From NCBI GenBank assembly GCA_016791045.1, contig JAEUNO010000015.1, positions 1-64,000 on the forward strand: a stretch of DNA of 64,000 bases, written 5' to 3'. This DNA comes from Methyloversatilis sp. Its GTDB lineage: Bacteria > Pseudomonadota > Gammaproteobacteria > Burkholderiales > Rhodocyclaceae. Below are positions 1-8,790 of this stretch, in pieces. Each line of letters opens with the position of its first letter. Position 1 is the stretch's first letter. Made by a program: the position numbers and the translations under genes. Under the pieces are notes generated by a model, which was not told the origin of the DNA, searched no databases, and saw only the letters and a list, made by a program, of their open reading frames with translations.

Positions 1-470
1 GGGGCAGCCTTCTTCGCGGCGGGCTTAGCAGCCGGCTTGGCCGCAGCCTTCGCCGGTGCAGCCTTCTTCGCAGCGGGCTTCGCGGCCGGCTTGGCCGCAG
101 CGTTCGCCGGGGCCGCCCTCGCCCCGGCGGGCTTCGCTGCCGGCTTGGCCGCAGCCTTCGCCGGTGCAGCCTTCTTCGCGGCGGGCTTCGCTGCCGGCTT
201 GGCCGCAGCCTTTGCCAGTGCAGCCTTCTTCGCAGCGGGCTTCGCTGCCGGCTTGGCCGCAGCCTTCGCCGGGGCAGCCTTCTTCGCGGCGGGCTTAGCA
301 GCCGGCTTGGCCGCAGCCTTCGCCGGTGCAGCCTTCTTCGCAGCGGGCTTCGCCGCCGGCTTGGCCGCAGCCTTTGCCGGTGCAGCCTTCTTCGCCGCAG
401 GTTTTGCCGCCGGCTTGGCCGCAGCCTTCACCGGTGCGGCCTTCTTCGCTGCAGGTTTCGCAGCAGCCTT
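1..470 (-). repeat. 54-bp tandem repeat coding for the 18-residue H1-like unit
   Basis: The hexamer gccggc followed by ttggcc recurs at 31, 85, 139, 193, 247, 301, 355 and 409, exactly 54 bases apart, which is 18 codons. Copies differ at synonymous sites and at a few residues (for example Ala-Pro-Ala versus Ala-Leu-Ala). The array continues past the left edge. Repeat number is likely to vary by slippage or recombination between strains. Confidence 0.9.
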
Positions 471-521
471 ACTCGGGGCACTCGCCTTCTTCGCCCCCTT
501 CTTTGCGTCAGCTTCAGCCAT
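1..521 (-). CDS. Histone H1-like Lys/Ala/Pro repeat DNA-binding protein, 3' end outside window
   Basis: The ATG at 521-519 follows a strong ribosome site (AGAGGAGAG). The protein opens MAEADAKKGAKKASAPSKAA and then consists almost wholly of an 18-residue repeat rich in AAKPAAKKAAPAK, with about 8 copies before the window edge and no stop seen. Such low-complexity, very basic proteins are known in beta- and gammaproteobacteria (AlgP and H1-like families) and bind DNA through their lysines; a nucleoid or regulatory role here is inferred from composition alone. The C-terminus is not visible, so total length is unknown. The reverse strand of the repeat is also open but only as a mirror of it. Confidence 0.8.
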   Translation of the reverse strand, partial: MAEADAKKGAKKASAPSKAAAKPAAKKAAPVKAAAKPAAKPAAKKAAPAKAAAKPAAKPAAKKAAPAKAAAKPAAKPAAKKAAPAKAAAKPAAKPAAKKAALAKAAAKPAAKPAAKKAAPAKAAAKPAAKPAGARAAPANAAAKPAAKPAAKKAAPAKAAAKPAAKPAAKKAA

Positions 522-1707
522 GACTACTCTCCTCTGGATAACAGGAATTGACAGCACCTCAGCCCCTCCGGTGGCGGAAGGTCCGTTCACGACGGTGCGC
601 ACCCTGCGCATCGCCAGGAACACTTTTCGGCCGATGCAGATCGCTCCGCATCGGCCAGCGGATCACTGATCCGCAGGGCATCGTGACGACACATGCCGTC
701 CGGATGCCCGGTTCGTCATCGCATGCAGCCCGACGCTGCTTACGACATTCAAAAAGACTAATGAAGGCTGGATCGCCCCATACCGTGAATTCCTTCGCGC
801 GTATCGACCTTCGCCATCGCCCGCAAACGCGTGGCGGCGATGAAGTACCGCGTCACCTCCACTTGCGCGATGCATGCGGAACCACATCGGCCGGGCCGGT
901 GCGGACGGGGCACACGCATGGGGCGACGACACGGCTGGAGGGCGTATGAAAGGGCCGGATGCAACCGGCCATGCGGGGTGATGCGCAAGAGGGAAGCGGT
1001 CGATTCCATCGGGAACAGGCGACCCGGATCGCCGGACAGTGCGGCAACTGACAAGAGGCTTGAAGATTTCGTCACAAGGGACTGATTCATGGGCCGAAAG
1101 TATTACATAACCATCAGCTTTTAAAGCAACAATCCACACAAAAGTCCAGATTTTTTTCCGCCTTTTGACACACGTTCCAGACGTATATTCCTACAGCATT
1201 ACCGCCAGCGCCCCGGACAGGCATGCGGAAACCTTTACCGGGCAAGGATCGCAGCGCACCGGCAATTTTCCGCGGCACATTCTGCGGACAATTTCCGGCG
1301 CAGTTGAAAGTGTTGCGAAGCTGCCATCGATCCGCGGTGCGGAACGGTACCCGTAGTGTGCTGCGGCGTCCGGCTGACTAGATACAGCGTCTTGCATTCA
1401 TCGATTTTCTGACTTCCGCGAAGTCGGCGAGTCGCACTGCGGGGCATCCGGCACCGGCGGACAGGACGCGTGCAGACGCGCGTCCGGTCAGCCCGCCCTG
1501 CGTGTGCCCGCGTCATGCGTCCAGGGTTGCGCTGTGCAGACGCTGCCTTCCTGCACGTCACCGACCGACAGTCATGTGATGACGATGATCACGACGCCGT
1601 CGAGTATCGGCACGCCTTGCGGATGGGCGACGGCAGGGGGACAGCCGCGGTCGAGGACAAGCGCCTTCCGATTGCCGGGTGCGCGGCCATGCGCTGGAGA
1701 CAGCCGG
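522..1707. other. Long intergenic region without a supported gene
   Basis: About 1.2 kb between two genes transcribed leftward. Open frames exist on both strands but none has a recognisable motif, good start signal or sensible composition. An AT-richer patch lies at about 1090-1190. The stretch may hold long untranslated or promoter sequence for the H1-like gene, or decayed DNA; nothing specific can be named. Confidence 0.5.
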
Positions 1708-3405
1708 TCAGCCGCGCTCCGGTTCCTGCGGCGGCTGTGCCGGACTGGGCCACCATCCGGACTGCGGCACCACCTGCGGCGTCGGCGTATCGGCCATGTA
1801 GTGCGGCGACATGATCTGCACGCCGTACTCGTTGAACACGTCCTGGATGTTGCCGTGCAGCTGGTTCAGCGCTTCGGCGCGCCGCGCCGGCGCGCTCTTG
1901 TCGATCTGCGCGCACATCCTGTATTCGACATAGAAGTCGGACAGCGCTGTCTGCAGCACATAGGGCGACGGCGTCTGCGCGACACCCGGCGTACGCCGCG
2001 CGGCTTCGAGCAGCATGGCGTGCACCTGGCGCCAGGGCGTGGCATAGCCGATGGTGACCGTCGTGTGCACGACAAAGCGGCCATCGGTCACCAGGCGGGA
2101 GAAGTTGCGCACCGGCTGGCTGAACATGACCGCGTTGGGAATGCTCACCTCCTCGCCCATGCCGGTGTGAATCCGGGTCGCAAACAGGCCGATGTTCATC
2201 ACCGTGCCTTCGGTGTCGCCGGCCTTCACGTATTCGCCCGGACGCAGCGAACGGGAATACATCAGGCTGAAACCCGACAGCACCTGGCCGACGATGCTGG
2301 AAGCACCGAGCGACAACATGAGGCCGGCCAGGACCGATACGCCCTTGAACGCTTCGCTGTGCGAACCGGGCAGATACGGGTACGCCATCGCCAACGCAAA
2401 AAGCCAGATGATCAGATTGCCGAGACGGCGGGTCGGCCCCGCGGTGTCAACGTCCAGACCGGCCACCCGGGTGTCGCCGCTTTCGACCCGTTCAAGCAGC
2501 GCACCGAGCGCCTTCGAACTGACGCGCGCCAGCAGGAAGATGAGCACCGCGATCACCAGTCCGGGTATCGCACCGGCAATGGCCCATGCAAACTGCGCGA
2601 ACACATCGAGCAGCCAGACAGTCGATCGTTCGCCCCACGGACGGGACCAGGCGAACTGGTGCAGCACGAAGGTGAGCCACGCGTCGATCAGGACCGCGGC
2701 GGCGACCCAGCTCAGGCCGCGCGACACGGCGCCCAGAACCCGGCGAGCGTGCTCGGCGTAGGCGGCAAGCAGGTCGCCGGCCGATCGTTCCTGCTGCCAT
2801 GCGGCGAGACGCCGATCGAGCCGCTCCGCCAGGTTGCGACGCAGCCGGAACACGCCCTTGAGCAGCACCAGGGCGAGCAGCGTGGCACCGGCCGACCAGG
2901 CAAGCCCTTCGCCGATGCGTCGCGCATCACCCTTTTCACGCACTTCGAGCACCGCTGCCTGCAGGCGACGCCGCACCTCCTCGGCCGCGGCATCGAACGA
3001 CAGGCCGGAAGACGGCCCGACATCGTCAGCCACCAGATGGAACACCCGTTCGCCATCGAATTTCAGGCTGGCGGTCGAGCCTTCGCGCAGCAACGTGATG
3101 ACCGCCGGACCTGCACCGGCCAGCATGCGCTCCAGCGTCGCCTCGGCCTGCTGCGCGCGCACCACCGGCGCATCGTCGAGCAGCGTGGCGCGGAAGGTCA
3201 CGATGCGGCGTCGATTCACGAACAGCGTGTCGTCCTCGACGTCGACGCTGCCGCCGCGCGACACCTCGAACACCGGTCGCACCGATCCGTCGACCGGAGC
3301 GGGCGGTGCATCCGTCGGCTGCGCAAACGTCCCCGCCGAACAGGTCGCGGTACAGATCAGAACGAGCAGGCGCACGCAGCGGAATGCGATTCGACGGGCG
3401 GTCAC
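1708..3405 (-). CDS. MscS-family mechanosensitive ion channel with signal peptide
   Basis: A membrane channel of the small-conductance mechanosensitive family, which releases solutes on hypo-osmotic shock. The GTG at 3405 is chosen because a GGAGA site lies just upstream and it gives a clean signal peptide ending SAGTFAQ; upstream ATGs at 3447 and 3480 are possible. An exported domain of about 110 residues is followed by several membrane helices and the MscS core: the Gly/Ala-rich pore helix around GVSVLAGLMLSLGASSIVGQ, then the beta domain with LRPGEYVKAGDTEGTV. The C-terminus is Pro-rich. It is a single gene, divergent from the PEP-CTERM gene at 3759. Confidence 0.85.
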   Translation of the reverse strand: MTARRIAFRCVRLLVLICTATCSAGTFAQPTDAPPAPVDGSVRPVFEVSRGGSVDVEDDTLFVNRRRIVTFRATLLDDAPVVRAQQAEATLERMLAGAGPAVITLLREGSTASLKFDGERVFHLVADDVGPSSGLSFDAAAEEVRRRLQAAVLEVREKGDARRIGEGLAWSAGATLLALVLLKGVFRLRRNLAERLDRRLAAWQQERSAGDLLAAYAEHARRVLGAVSRGLSWVAAAVLIDAWLTFVLHQFAWSRPWGERSTVWLLDVFAQFAWAIAGAIPGLVIAVLIFLLARVSSKALGALLERVESGDTRVAGLDVDTAGPTRRLGNLIIWLFALAMAYPYLPGSHSEAFKGVSVLAGLMLSLGASSIVGQVLSGFSLMYSRSLRPGEYVKAGDTEGTVMNIGLFATRIHTGMGEEVSIPNAVMFSQPVRNFSRLVTDGRFVVHTTVTIGYATPWRQVHAMLLEAARRTPGVAQTPSPYVLQTALSDFYVEYRMCAQIDKSAPARRAEALNQLHGNIQDVFNEYGVQIMSPHYMADTPTPQVVPQSGWWPSPAQPPQEPERG

Positions 3406-3758
3406 GCGCGTCTCCGGATCATGTCGATGGTCGCGAGAATGCTGCATTCCAGGCGGGTCGTCCAATGGCTCGTCCGTCATGTCCTGTCGGCCGGTGCGGC
3501 GCACGCTCGGCCCGAAGCCGCGGGTTGCTTCGCGCCACGTCACACCCGCTCACGGGCGCGCCCGGCGCTTCCCCCCATGAAGCATGTCGACCCGCTTTAC
3601 AGCGCCACAACGGCACCTGGGCACTGAGCACACGAATGAAATGTAAAACATTGATTCTTCGAGCTTCGTCGCGACGTACCCGGATCAGGAACGATTCATG
3701 CGTCGCTTTCACGGTGACCGGCCCTTGCGTCGGACCACCCACTGTGGAGGCACACCGG
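3406..3758. other. Divergent intergenic region, mscS-type gene / PEP-CTERM gene
   Basis: About 350 bases hold the start regions of two divergent genes. An AT-richer patch near 3635-3665 may contain the rightward promoter. No clear operator or sigma-54 site was found by eye. If the channel starts at an upstream ATG (3447 or 3480) the gap is smaller. Confidence 0.45.
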
Positions 3759-4508
3759 ATGAGCAACTCAATCGTGCGCGGCGCACTCGGCCTGCTGTTG
3801 GCGGTACTGCATGCAACCGCGGCTGCCGCACCGACCCTCACCAACGGCGGCTTCGAATCCGGACTGGCGGGCTGGACGGTCGCTGATCAGGCCGGGGGCG
3901 ACGGCACTTTCTTCATACAGTCCGGCACGCAGACGCCGCTGAGCGATCCGGCGTTTCCCATCGCCGTTCCGGCGCCGCCCGAGGGCAGCAACGCCGCGAT
4001 GACCGATGCCTTCGGACCCGGCGCGCATGTGCTGTATCAGGATTTCGTCGCCAGCCCCGGCGTGGCCCTGCTCAACTTCGACCTGTTCATCCTGAACGGC
4101 GGGGGCGAGTTCGAAACGCCGGACAGCCTGCTGTTCGATCTGACCGACGTCATCGGCGAGAACACGCAGAACCAGCAGATCCGCGTGGACATCCTGCGCG
4201 TCAGCGCCCTGCTCGACCCGTTCAGCGTGGACCCGTCGGACGTACTGGCCAACCTCTTCATCACCCTGCCCGGCGACGTACCGCCCGACGGCTACACGAC
4301 GATCACGCGCGACCTGACGTCGCTGATGGGCAGCCACGCGGGCCAGACCCTGCGTCTGCGTTTCGCGGAAACCGACAATCTCGGCCCGTTGAACCTGGGT
4401 GTCGACAACGTCCGCTTCGATACCCGCAACACGGTGCCCGAACCTGCGACCCTGCTGCTGGCGGCGGCTGTGCTCGCCGCACTGGCCGGCACGCTGAGCC
4501 GCCGCTGA
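3759..4508 (+). CDS. PEP-CTERM sorting domain protein
   Basis: Exported protein of 249 residues with a signal peptide (MSNSIVRGALGLLLAVLHAT, cleaved near AAA-AP) and a C-terminal exosortase signal: VPEPATL, a hydrophobic stretch and the terminal SRR. The mature start (TLTNGGFESGLAGWTV) resembles the galactose-binding-like domains often seen in PEP-CTERM proteins. The family is processed by exosortase and linked to exopolysaccharide or biofilm formation; the specific function is unknown. The ATG at 3759 is preceded by GTGGAGG at good spacing. It lies 26 bases upstream of the sugar dehydrogenase-like gene, possibly in one transcript. Confidence 0.85.
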   Translation: MSNSIVRGALGLLLAVLHATAAAAPTLTNGGFESGLAGWTVADQAGGDGTFFIQSGTQTPLSDPAFPIAVPAPPEGSNAAMTDAFGPGAHVLYQDFVASPGVALLNFDLFILNGGGEFETPDSLLFDLTDVIGENTQNQQIRVDILRVSALLDPFSVDPSDVLANLFITLPGDVPPDGYTTITRDLTSLMGSHAGQTLRLRFAETDNLGPLNLGVDNVRFDTRNTVPEPATLLLAAAVLAALAGTLSRR

Positions 4509-4534
4509 AGCACCCACCCAGAGGAGAGGTTCCG

Positions 4535-6079
4535 ATGTCGCGCATCCTTCATGCAGTCCGTCAGTCCTTTTTTCGATCGTGGCGGCAGCCGGTCCGGATC
4601 GCCACCGCCTGTGCGGCCTGCTGGCTCGCGCTGCCGGTGCAGGCCGACACCACCCCGCTCACGCTGCTCGATCCGACACTGCAGGTGACGACCGCACTGG
4701 GCAGCGGCATCACGCAGCCGATCGGCATCGTCTTCCTGGAAGACGCGGACAACTACTTCGTGCTCGAAAAGACCAGCGGTCAGGTCAAACGGGTGCTCGA
4801 CGGCGCGCTCCAGGCCACACCGGTGCTCAATCTGGCAGTCAATTCAGCCAGCGAGCGCGGATTGCTGAGCATGGCGCTCGACCGCAATTTCCCGTCCGTA
4901 CCCTTCGTCTATGTGTTCTGGACCGAAAGCCTGTCCGGCACGGATTCGACGGCGATCAGCGATGTGCCGCTACTCGGAAATCGCGTCGATCGATTCGTAT
5001 GGACCGGCACTACGCTCACGTTCGACCGCAACCTGATCCGCCTGCGCGCCCGCCAGAGCGACAACGTGCTGGTGCCCGGGCAGACAGGCGGCACCAACCC
5101 GTCCGAGAACGGCAATCACAACGGCGGTGTCATCCGCGCGGGCTTCGACGGAAAGATTTATGTCTTCATGGGCGACCAGGGTCGTCGCGGGTGGACGCAG
5201 AACCTCGCCAACGGACCGTTCACCCGCGCCCCGCTCGTCGACGACACGTTCGGCGGACCGTCCATCGACGCGGCTCACCTGTCCGGCGTGGTGCTGCGGC
5301 TGAACGACGACGGCACGGCGCCGGCCGACAATCCGTTCTTCGCGGCCGGCGCATCGCTCGGCGGCGAAGTCGGTGCCAACGTCCAGAAGATCTTTTCCTA
5401 TGGCCACCGCAACGGTTTCGGCATGGCGTTCGACCCGGCCACCGGCGCGCTGTGGCTGAGCGAAAATGCCGATGACGCCTATTCGGAAATGAATCGCGTG
5501 CTGCCCGGCATGAATGGCGGCTGGGTACAGTTCGCCGGCCCGATCAGCCGCATCCGCGACTGGCGCACCATCGAGACGACCCAGTTCAACCAGTCGCTGC
5601 AGCAGGTGCGCTACCCGCCGACACGGGCGGCGTATACGCCCGCTGCGGCGGCATCGCGCCTGCTGATGCTGCCCGGCGCCTTCTACAAGGATCCCGAACT
5701 GAGCTGGCGCTACGAAATCGGTCCGTCCGGCCTGGCCTTCGTCGGCAACGATGCGCTGGGCGCGGCCTACAGCGGAACGCTGTGGTTCGGTTCGGCGCGT
5801 TCGTTCGGACAGGTCGGCGGCACAGGCGGCAACCTCTACCGCCTGAGATTGACCGCCTCGCGGGACGCACTGGACCTCAGCGCCGACCCGAGACTGGCCG
5901 ACAAGGTCGCCGACAACCTGTTCCGGTCGCAGAAGTTCGAAGGCACGGAAAGCGAAACGCTGGTGATCGGACGCGGCTTCGGCGTCACCGCCGCCATCGA
6001 ACAGGGCCCGGACGGCAATCTGTACGTGGTGTCGCTGAGCGACAACCGCATCTACCGCATCAGCGCCGCGGCACCCTGA
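4535..6079 (+). CDS. PQQ-dependent sugar dehydrogenase-like protein (glucose/sorbosone dehydrogenase family)
   Basis: Predicted periplasmic six-bladed beta-propeller oxidoreductase of 514 residues. A long N-terminal export signal ends near LPVQA. The family signature is spread through the chain: TQPIGIVFLEDADNYFV, SERGLLSMALDRNF, ENGNHNGGVIRAGFDGKIYV and SYGHRNGFGMAFDP. The last two match the parts of soluble aldose dehydrogenase (YliI/Asd) that carry the catalytic His and PQQ-binding residues. The ribosome site GAGGAGAGG precedes the ATG. Substrate is unknown; PQQ dependence is inferred from family. Confidence 0.85.
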   Translation: MSRILHAVRQSFFRSWRQPVRIATACAACWLALPVQADTTPLTLLDPTLQVTTALGSGITQPIGIVFLEDADNYFVLEKTSGQVKRVLDGALQATPVLNLAVNSASERGLLSMALDRNFPSVPFVYVFWTESLSGTDSTAISDVPLLGNRVDRFVWTGTTLTFDRNLIRLRARQSDNVLVPGQTGGTNPSENGNHNGGVIRAGFDGKIYVFMGDQGRRGWTQNLANGPFTRAPLVDDTFGGPSIDAAHLSGVVLRLNDDGTAPADNPFFAAGASLGGEVGANVQKIFSYGHRNGFGMAFDPATGALWLSENADDAYSEMNRVLPGMNGGWVQFAGPISRIRDWRTIETTQFNQSLQQVRYPPTRAAYTPAAAASRLLMLPGAFYKDPELSWRYEIGPSGLAFVGNDALGAAYSGTLWFGSARSFGQVGGTGGNLYRLRLTASRDALDLSADPRLADKVADNLFRSQKFEGTESETLVIGRGFGVTAAIEQGPDGNLYVVSLSDNRIYRISAAAP

Positions 6080-6115
6080 TGACACCGGACGACGGGCGGC
6101 CAGGCCCGCCTGTCG

Positions 6116-6991
6116 TCAGCGCACCTGCGCCTTGTCGATCGCTTCGGCCATCGGCTCGCCCATGCGCACGCTGCGCCCGGGCGTCCAGTCGGCGCGTGCG
6201 CGCAACACGTTCTTCGGGAACAGCATCACCACCGTCGAGCCGAGCAGGAAGCGCCCCATCTCCTCGCCGCGCGCGAGCTGGATGTCCTGATCGTCGTAGC
6301 GCCAGTCGCGCAGCGTGCCGGGGCGCGGCGGGTTGATCAGGCCGTGCCACACGGTCTGCATGCTGCCGACCGCCATGGCGCCGACCAGGGTCAGCACGAA
6401 CGGTCCGAACGCGGAGTCGAACAGGCACACGACACGTTCGTTGCGCGCGAACAGTCCGGGCACCCCGGCCACCGTCGCCGGATTCACCGAATACAGCGTG
6501 CCCGGCACATGGATCATGCGCCGCAGCCGCCCGTCACACGGCATGTGGATGCGGTGATAGTCCTTCGGGCTGAGGTAGATCGAAATCGCCTCACCGCCCT
6601 CGAAAGGCGCCGCCAGCGCCGCGTCGCCGCCGACCAGCGCCTGCGCGCAATAGGCGTGCCCCTTCACCTGCAGGATGGTGGCGTCACGCAGCGTCACGCA
6701 GTCGATCACCGAACCGTCGACCGGGCTCACGAAGGGCGCGTCGGCCAGCGGTCGCACGCCGTCGCGCAGCGCGCGGGTGAAAAAATCGTTGAAGCAGGCG
6801 TAATGCGTCGGGTCCGGATCGGCGGCCTCACTCATGTCCACGCCGTACTTGCGGATGAACCACGGAATGATGCCGCGCGTCCACGGGGCGCGCGAATTCG
6901 CGACGAACTCGGCAAAACGGGTCAGCGCCTGCTTGGGCAACACATGCTGCAGCTGGACAAACAGTCGATCGTGAAGATCAGAAGACGGCAT
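6116..6991 (-). CDS. psd: Phosphatidylserine decarboxylase proenzyme
   Basis: Makes phosphatidylethanolamine by decarboxylating phosphatidylserine at the inner membrane. The 291-residue chain carries the family motifs: FNDFFTRAL, SPVDGSV near residue 90, YLSPKDYHRIHMP, and the C-terminal LGST (FLLGSTVVML), whose serine becomes the pyruvoyl cofactor after self-cleavage into beta and alpha chains. The start at 6991 (MPSSDLHDRL) fits the family length better than the frame's first start at 7039. Single gene on the minus strand, with its 3' end facing the sugar dehydrogenase gene. Confidence 0.95.
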   Translation of the reverse strand: MPSSDLHDRLFVQLQHVLPKQALTRFAEFVANSRAPWTRGIIPWFIRKYGVDMSEAADPDPTHYACFNDFFTRALRDGVRPLADAPFVSPVDGSVIDCVTLRDATILQVKGHAYCAQALVGGDAALAAPFEGGEAISIYLSPKDYHRIHMPCDGRLRRMIHVPGTLYSVNPATVAGVPGLFARNERVVCLFDSAFGPFVLTLVGAMAVGSMQTVWHGLINPPRPGTLRDWRYDDQDIQLARGEEMGRFLLGSTVVMLFPKNVLRARADWTPGRSVRMGEPMAEAIDKAQVR

Positions 6992-7285
6992 CGGACAGTC
7001 TCGTGAGGGGGCCTCGCGCACCTGCAAGCCCTGCGCCATGCGATGCGCAACAGCGTGTGACGGCCCGCCGCCGCACGTTCAGCGGCGTGTGGCCGGGTCG
7101 TGGCGCGGAGCGGATGGCTCGCCAACGGCGGGCACCCCGGATTTTCGGTCCCGCATATTAATGGAAGCGATCGGCGAGGGCACGGCATTGACGAGGCCGG
7201 CAGGTGCGTCGTCCCGGCGTGCGGCGCAACGCGCGACACCGTGGCACCGCGCTATATATGCAGAGTGCAAAGGGCCGGGTCGTGT

Positions 7286-7543
7286 TCAGCCGCCGCTGAG
7301 CGCCTGCACGATGATCAATTCGCCGTCGGCGCGCAGCGGCTGCGCGAGATCGCGTACCTGTTCCCCGTCGAAGAAGATGCGGATGTGACGGCGGATGCGG
7401 CCCTGTTCGTCGATCATGCGGAAGCGGATGCCGGGGTACTGGCGATCGAGCGCGTCGAGCACGTCGGCCAGCGTGGCGCCGGACGCCTCGGCATGCGCGC
7501 TTTCGGTGTAGGCGCGCAGGGCGCTCGGGATCAGCACCTTCAT
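7286..7543 (-). CDS. MoaD/ThiS-like ubiquitin-fold small protein
   Basis: An 85-residue beta-grasp protein ending ALSGG, the C-terminal diglycine used by MoaD/ThiS sulfur carriers and related small modifiers. It starts MKVLIPSALRAYTESA and contains the typical DVLDALDRQYPGI helix and HIRIFFDGEQVRDL strand. No molybdopterin or thiamin genes are nearby. It lies 22 bases downstream of the BNR-repeat gene on the same strand, so the two are probably co-transcribed. That pairing argues for a role outside molybdopterin synthesis, but the function is unknown. Confidence 0.85.
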   Translation of the reverse strand: MKVLIPSALRAYTESAHAEASGATLADVLDALDRQYPGIRFRMIDEQGRIRRHIRIFFDGEQVRDLAQPLRADGELIIVQALSGG

Positions 7544-7565
7544 CGGACGGTGTTCCGTGCCGCGG

Positions 7566-8735
7566 TCATGGCGCGGGCCGTTCCGCCACCTCGACCGCAT
7601 AGATGTCGGGCAGGTGCTGCGCGATGCAGGTCCAGTGCGCGCCCTCGTCGGGACTGGCCCACAGTTCGCCGCTGGTGGTGCCGAAATACAGGCCGATCGT
7701 GTCCTGGCTGTCGGCCGTCATGGCCTGGCGCTTCACCGTCCACCAAGCCTGGGCCGTCGGCAGGCCGGCATCGAGGCGTTGCCAGCTCGCACCGGCGTCG
7801 CGCGTGACATACACGGCAGGCCGTCCGTCCGGGCTGGTGCGCGGCCACACCGAGGTGCCGTCCATCGGAAACACCCAGGCGGTGTCGGCGTCGCGCGCAT
7901 GCACCACCATCGGAAAGCCGATCTCGCCGACCTCGGGCGGCATCGTGTCGCCGATCTTGCGCCAGCGCGTGTCCGGCCGGTCGAGCCGGTAGATGCCGCA
8001 GTGATTCTGCTGGTACAGGCGGTCCGGGTTGGTCGGGCACAGCCGCACGCAGTGCGGGTCGTGGAAGCTGGGTTGCGACGCGTCGAAACCTTCGACTACG
8101 TCGAGGCCGTCGATCAGCGGCGCGAAGCTGCGGCCGCCATCGAGCGATTCATGCACGCCGCCGCCCGACATCGCGAAATACAGGTGCGCCGGATCGCGCG
8201 GATCGACGATGATGGAATGCAGCTTGGGCCCGTCGGGCGTGCCGTCCTGCGCTGTGCCCATCCATTTCAGGTAGTCCGGGTGGTCGTTGATGCAGGAGAA
8301 CGGCGTCCAGCGGATGCCGCCGTCGTCCGATCTGAACAGGCCCTGGGGCGAGGTGCCGGCGTACCACACGTCCGGTTCGATCGCCGGGCCGGGCGCGAGC
8401 CAGAAGGTGTGGTCTACGCTCCGGCCGGCGCTCCCCTCGGCGCGGGCGAACGCGGGCGGTCGTGCCGCTTCGGTCCAGTGGGCACCGAAATCGGTCGAGC
8501 GGAAAATCGTCGGTCCGAGGTGACCGGTTTTCGCGGCAGCCAGCAGCGTGCGGCCGTCGCGCGGGTCGAGCACCACATGGCTGATGACGTGACCGAGAAA
8601 GTGCGGCCCGTCGGTGCGCCAGCTGCCGCGCGCCGGGTCGCCGTGATAGAACCACGCGCCCTTGCGGGTCGCAACCAGCAGGGTGACCTGACGGGCATTG
8701 CGCGGCGGCTGTGCGCTCGGGTGATCGGATGGCAT
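7566..8735 (-). CDS. BNR/sialidase-type beta-propeller protein
   Basis: 389 residues without an obvious signal peptide, opening MPSDHPSAQPPRNARQVTLL. Repeated Asp-box/BNR-like motifs (STDFGAHWTEA, SDDGGIRWTPF, SLDGGRSFAPL, TRDAGASWQRL, SPDEGAHWTCI) mark a propeller of the exo-sialidase/YCF48-like type. True sialidase activity is not supported because the catalytic Arg triad and Tyr cannot be assigned. The ATG follows CAGGAGGAAAG, a very strong ribosome site. Immediately downstream is the MoaD-like gene, and upstream (55 bases) the lipoprotein hydrolase. Confidence 0.85.
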   Translation of the reverse strand: MPSDHPSAQPPRNARQVTLLVATRKGAWFYHGDPARGSWRTDGPHFLGHVISHVVLDPRDGRTLLAAAKTGHLGPTIFRSTDFGAHWTEAARPPAFARAEGSAGRSVDHTFWLAPGPAIEPDVWYAGTSPQGLFRSDDGGIRWTPFSCINDHPDYLKWMGTAQDGTPDGPKLHSIIVDPRDPAHLYFAMSGGGVHESLDGGRSFAPLIDGLDVVEGFDASQPSFHDPHCVRLCPTNPDRLYQQNHCGIYRLDRPDTRWRKIGDTMPPEVGEIGFPMVVHARDADTAWVFPMDGTSVWPRTSPDGRPAVYVTRDAGASWQRLDAGLPTAQAWWTVKRQAMTADSQDTIGLYFGTTSGELWASPDEGAHWTCIAQHLPDIYAVEVAERPAP

Positions 8736-8790
8736 CGTGCTTTCCTCCTGTCGTCGGGGTAACGCACGCCGGCCCCGAAAGAAGGGGCGC

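Noticed and set aside
37-669. Long plus-strand frame rich in Ala, Gly and Phe across the repeat
   Set aside because: It is the mirror of the Lys/Ala repeat; the minus frame has a strong ribosome site and sensible basic composition.
663-1139. Possible minus-strand gene of about 158 codons
   Set aside because: No ribosome site, no motif, overlapping open frames of similar quality on both strands.
1504-3627. 707-codon plus-strand frame
   Set aside because: Antisense to the MscS gene, Arg/His-rich with no motif; a shadow of GC-rich codons.
7286-7543. Annotation as molybdopterin synthase small subunit MoaD
   Set aside because: No molybdopterin genes nearby and a different partner gene; only the fold and diglycine are supported.
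7566-8735. Annotation as a true sialidase
   Set aside because: Asp-box repeats only show a propeller; catalytic residues could not be placed.
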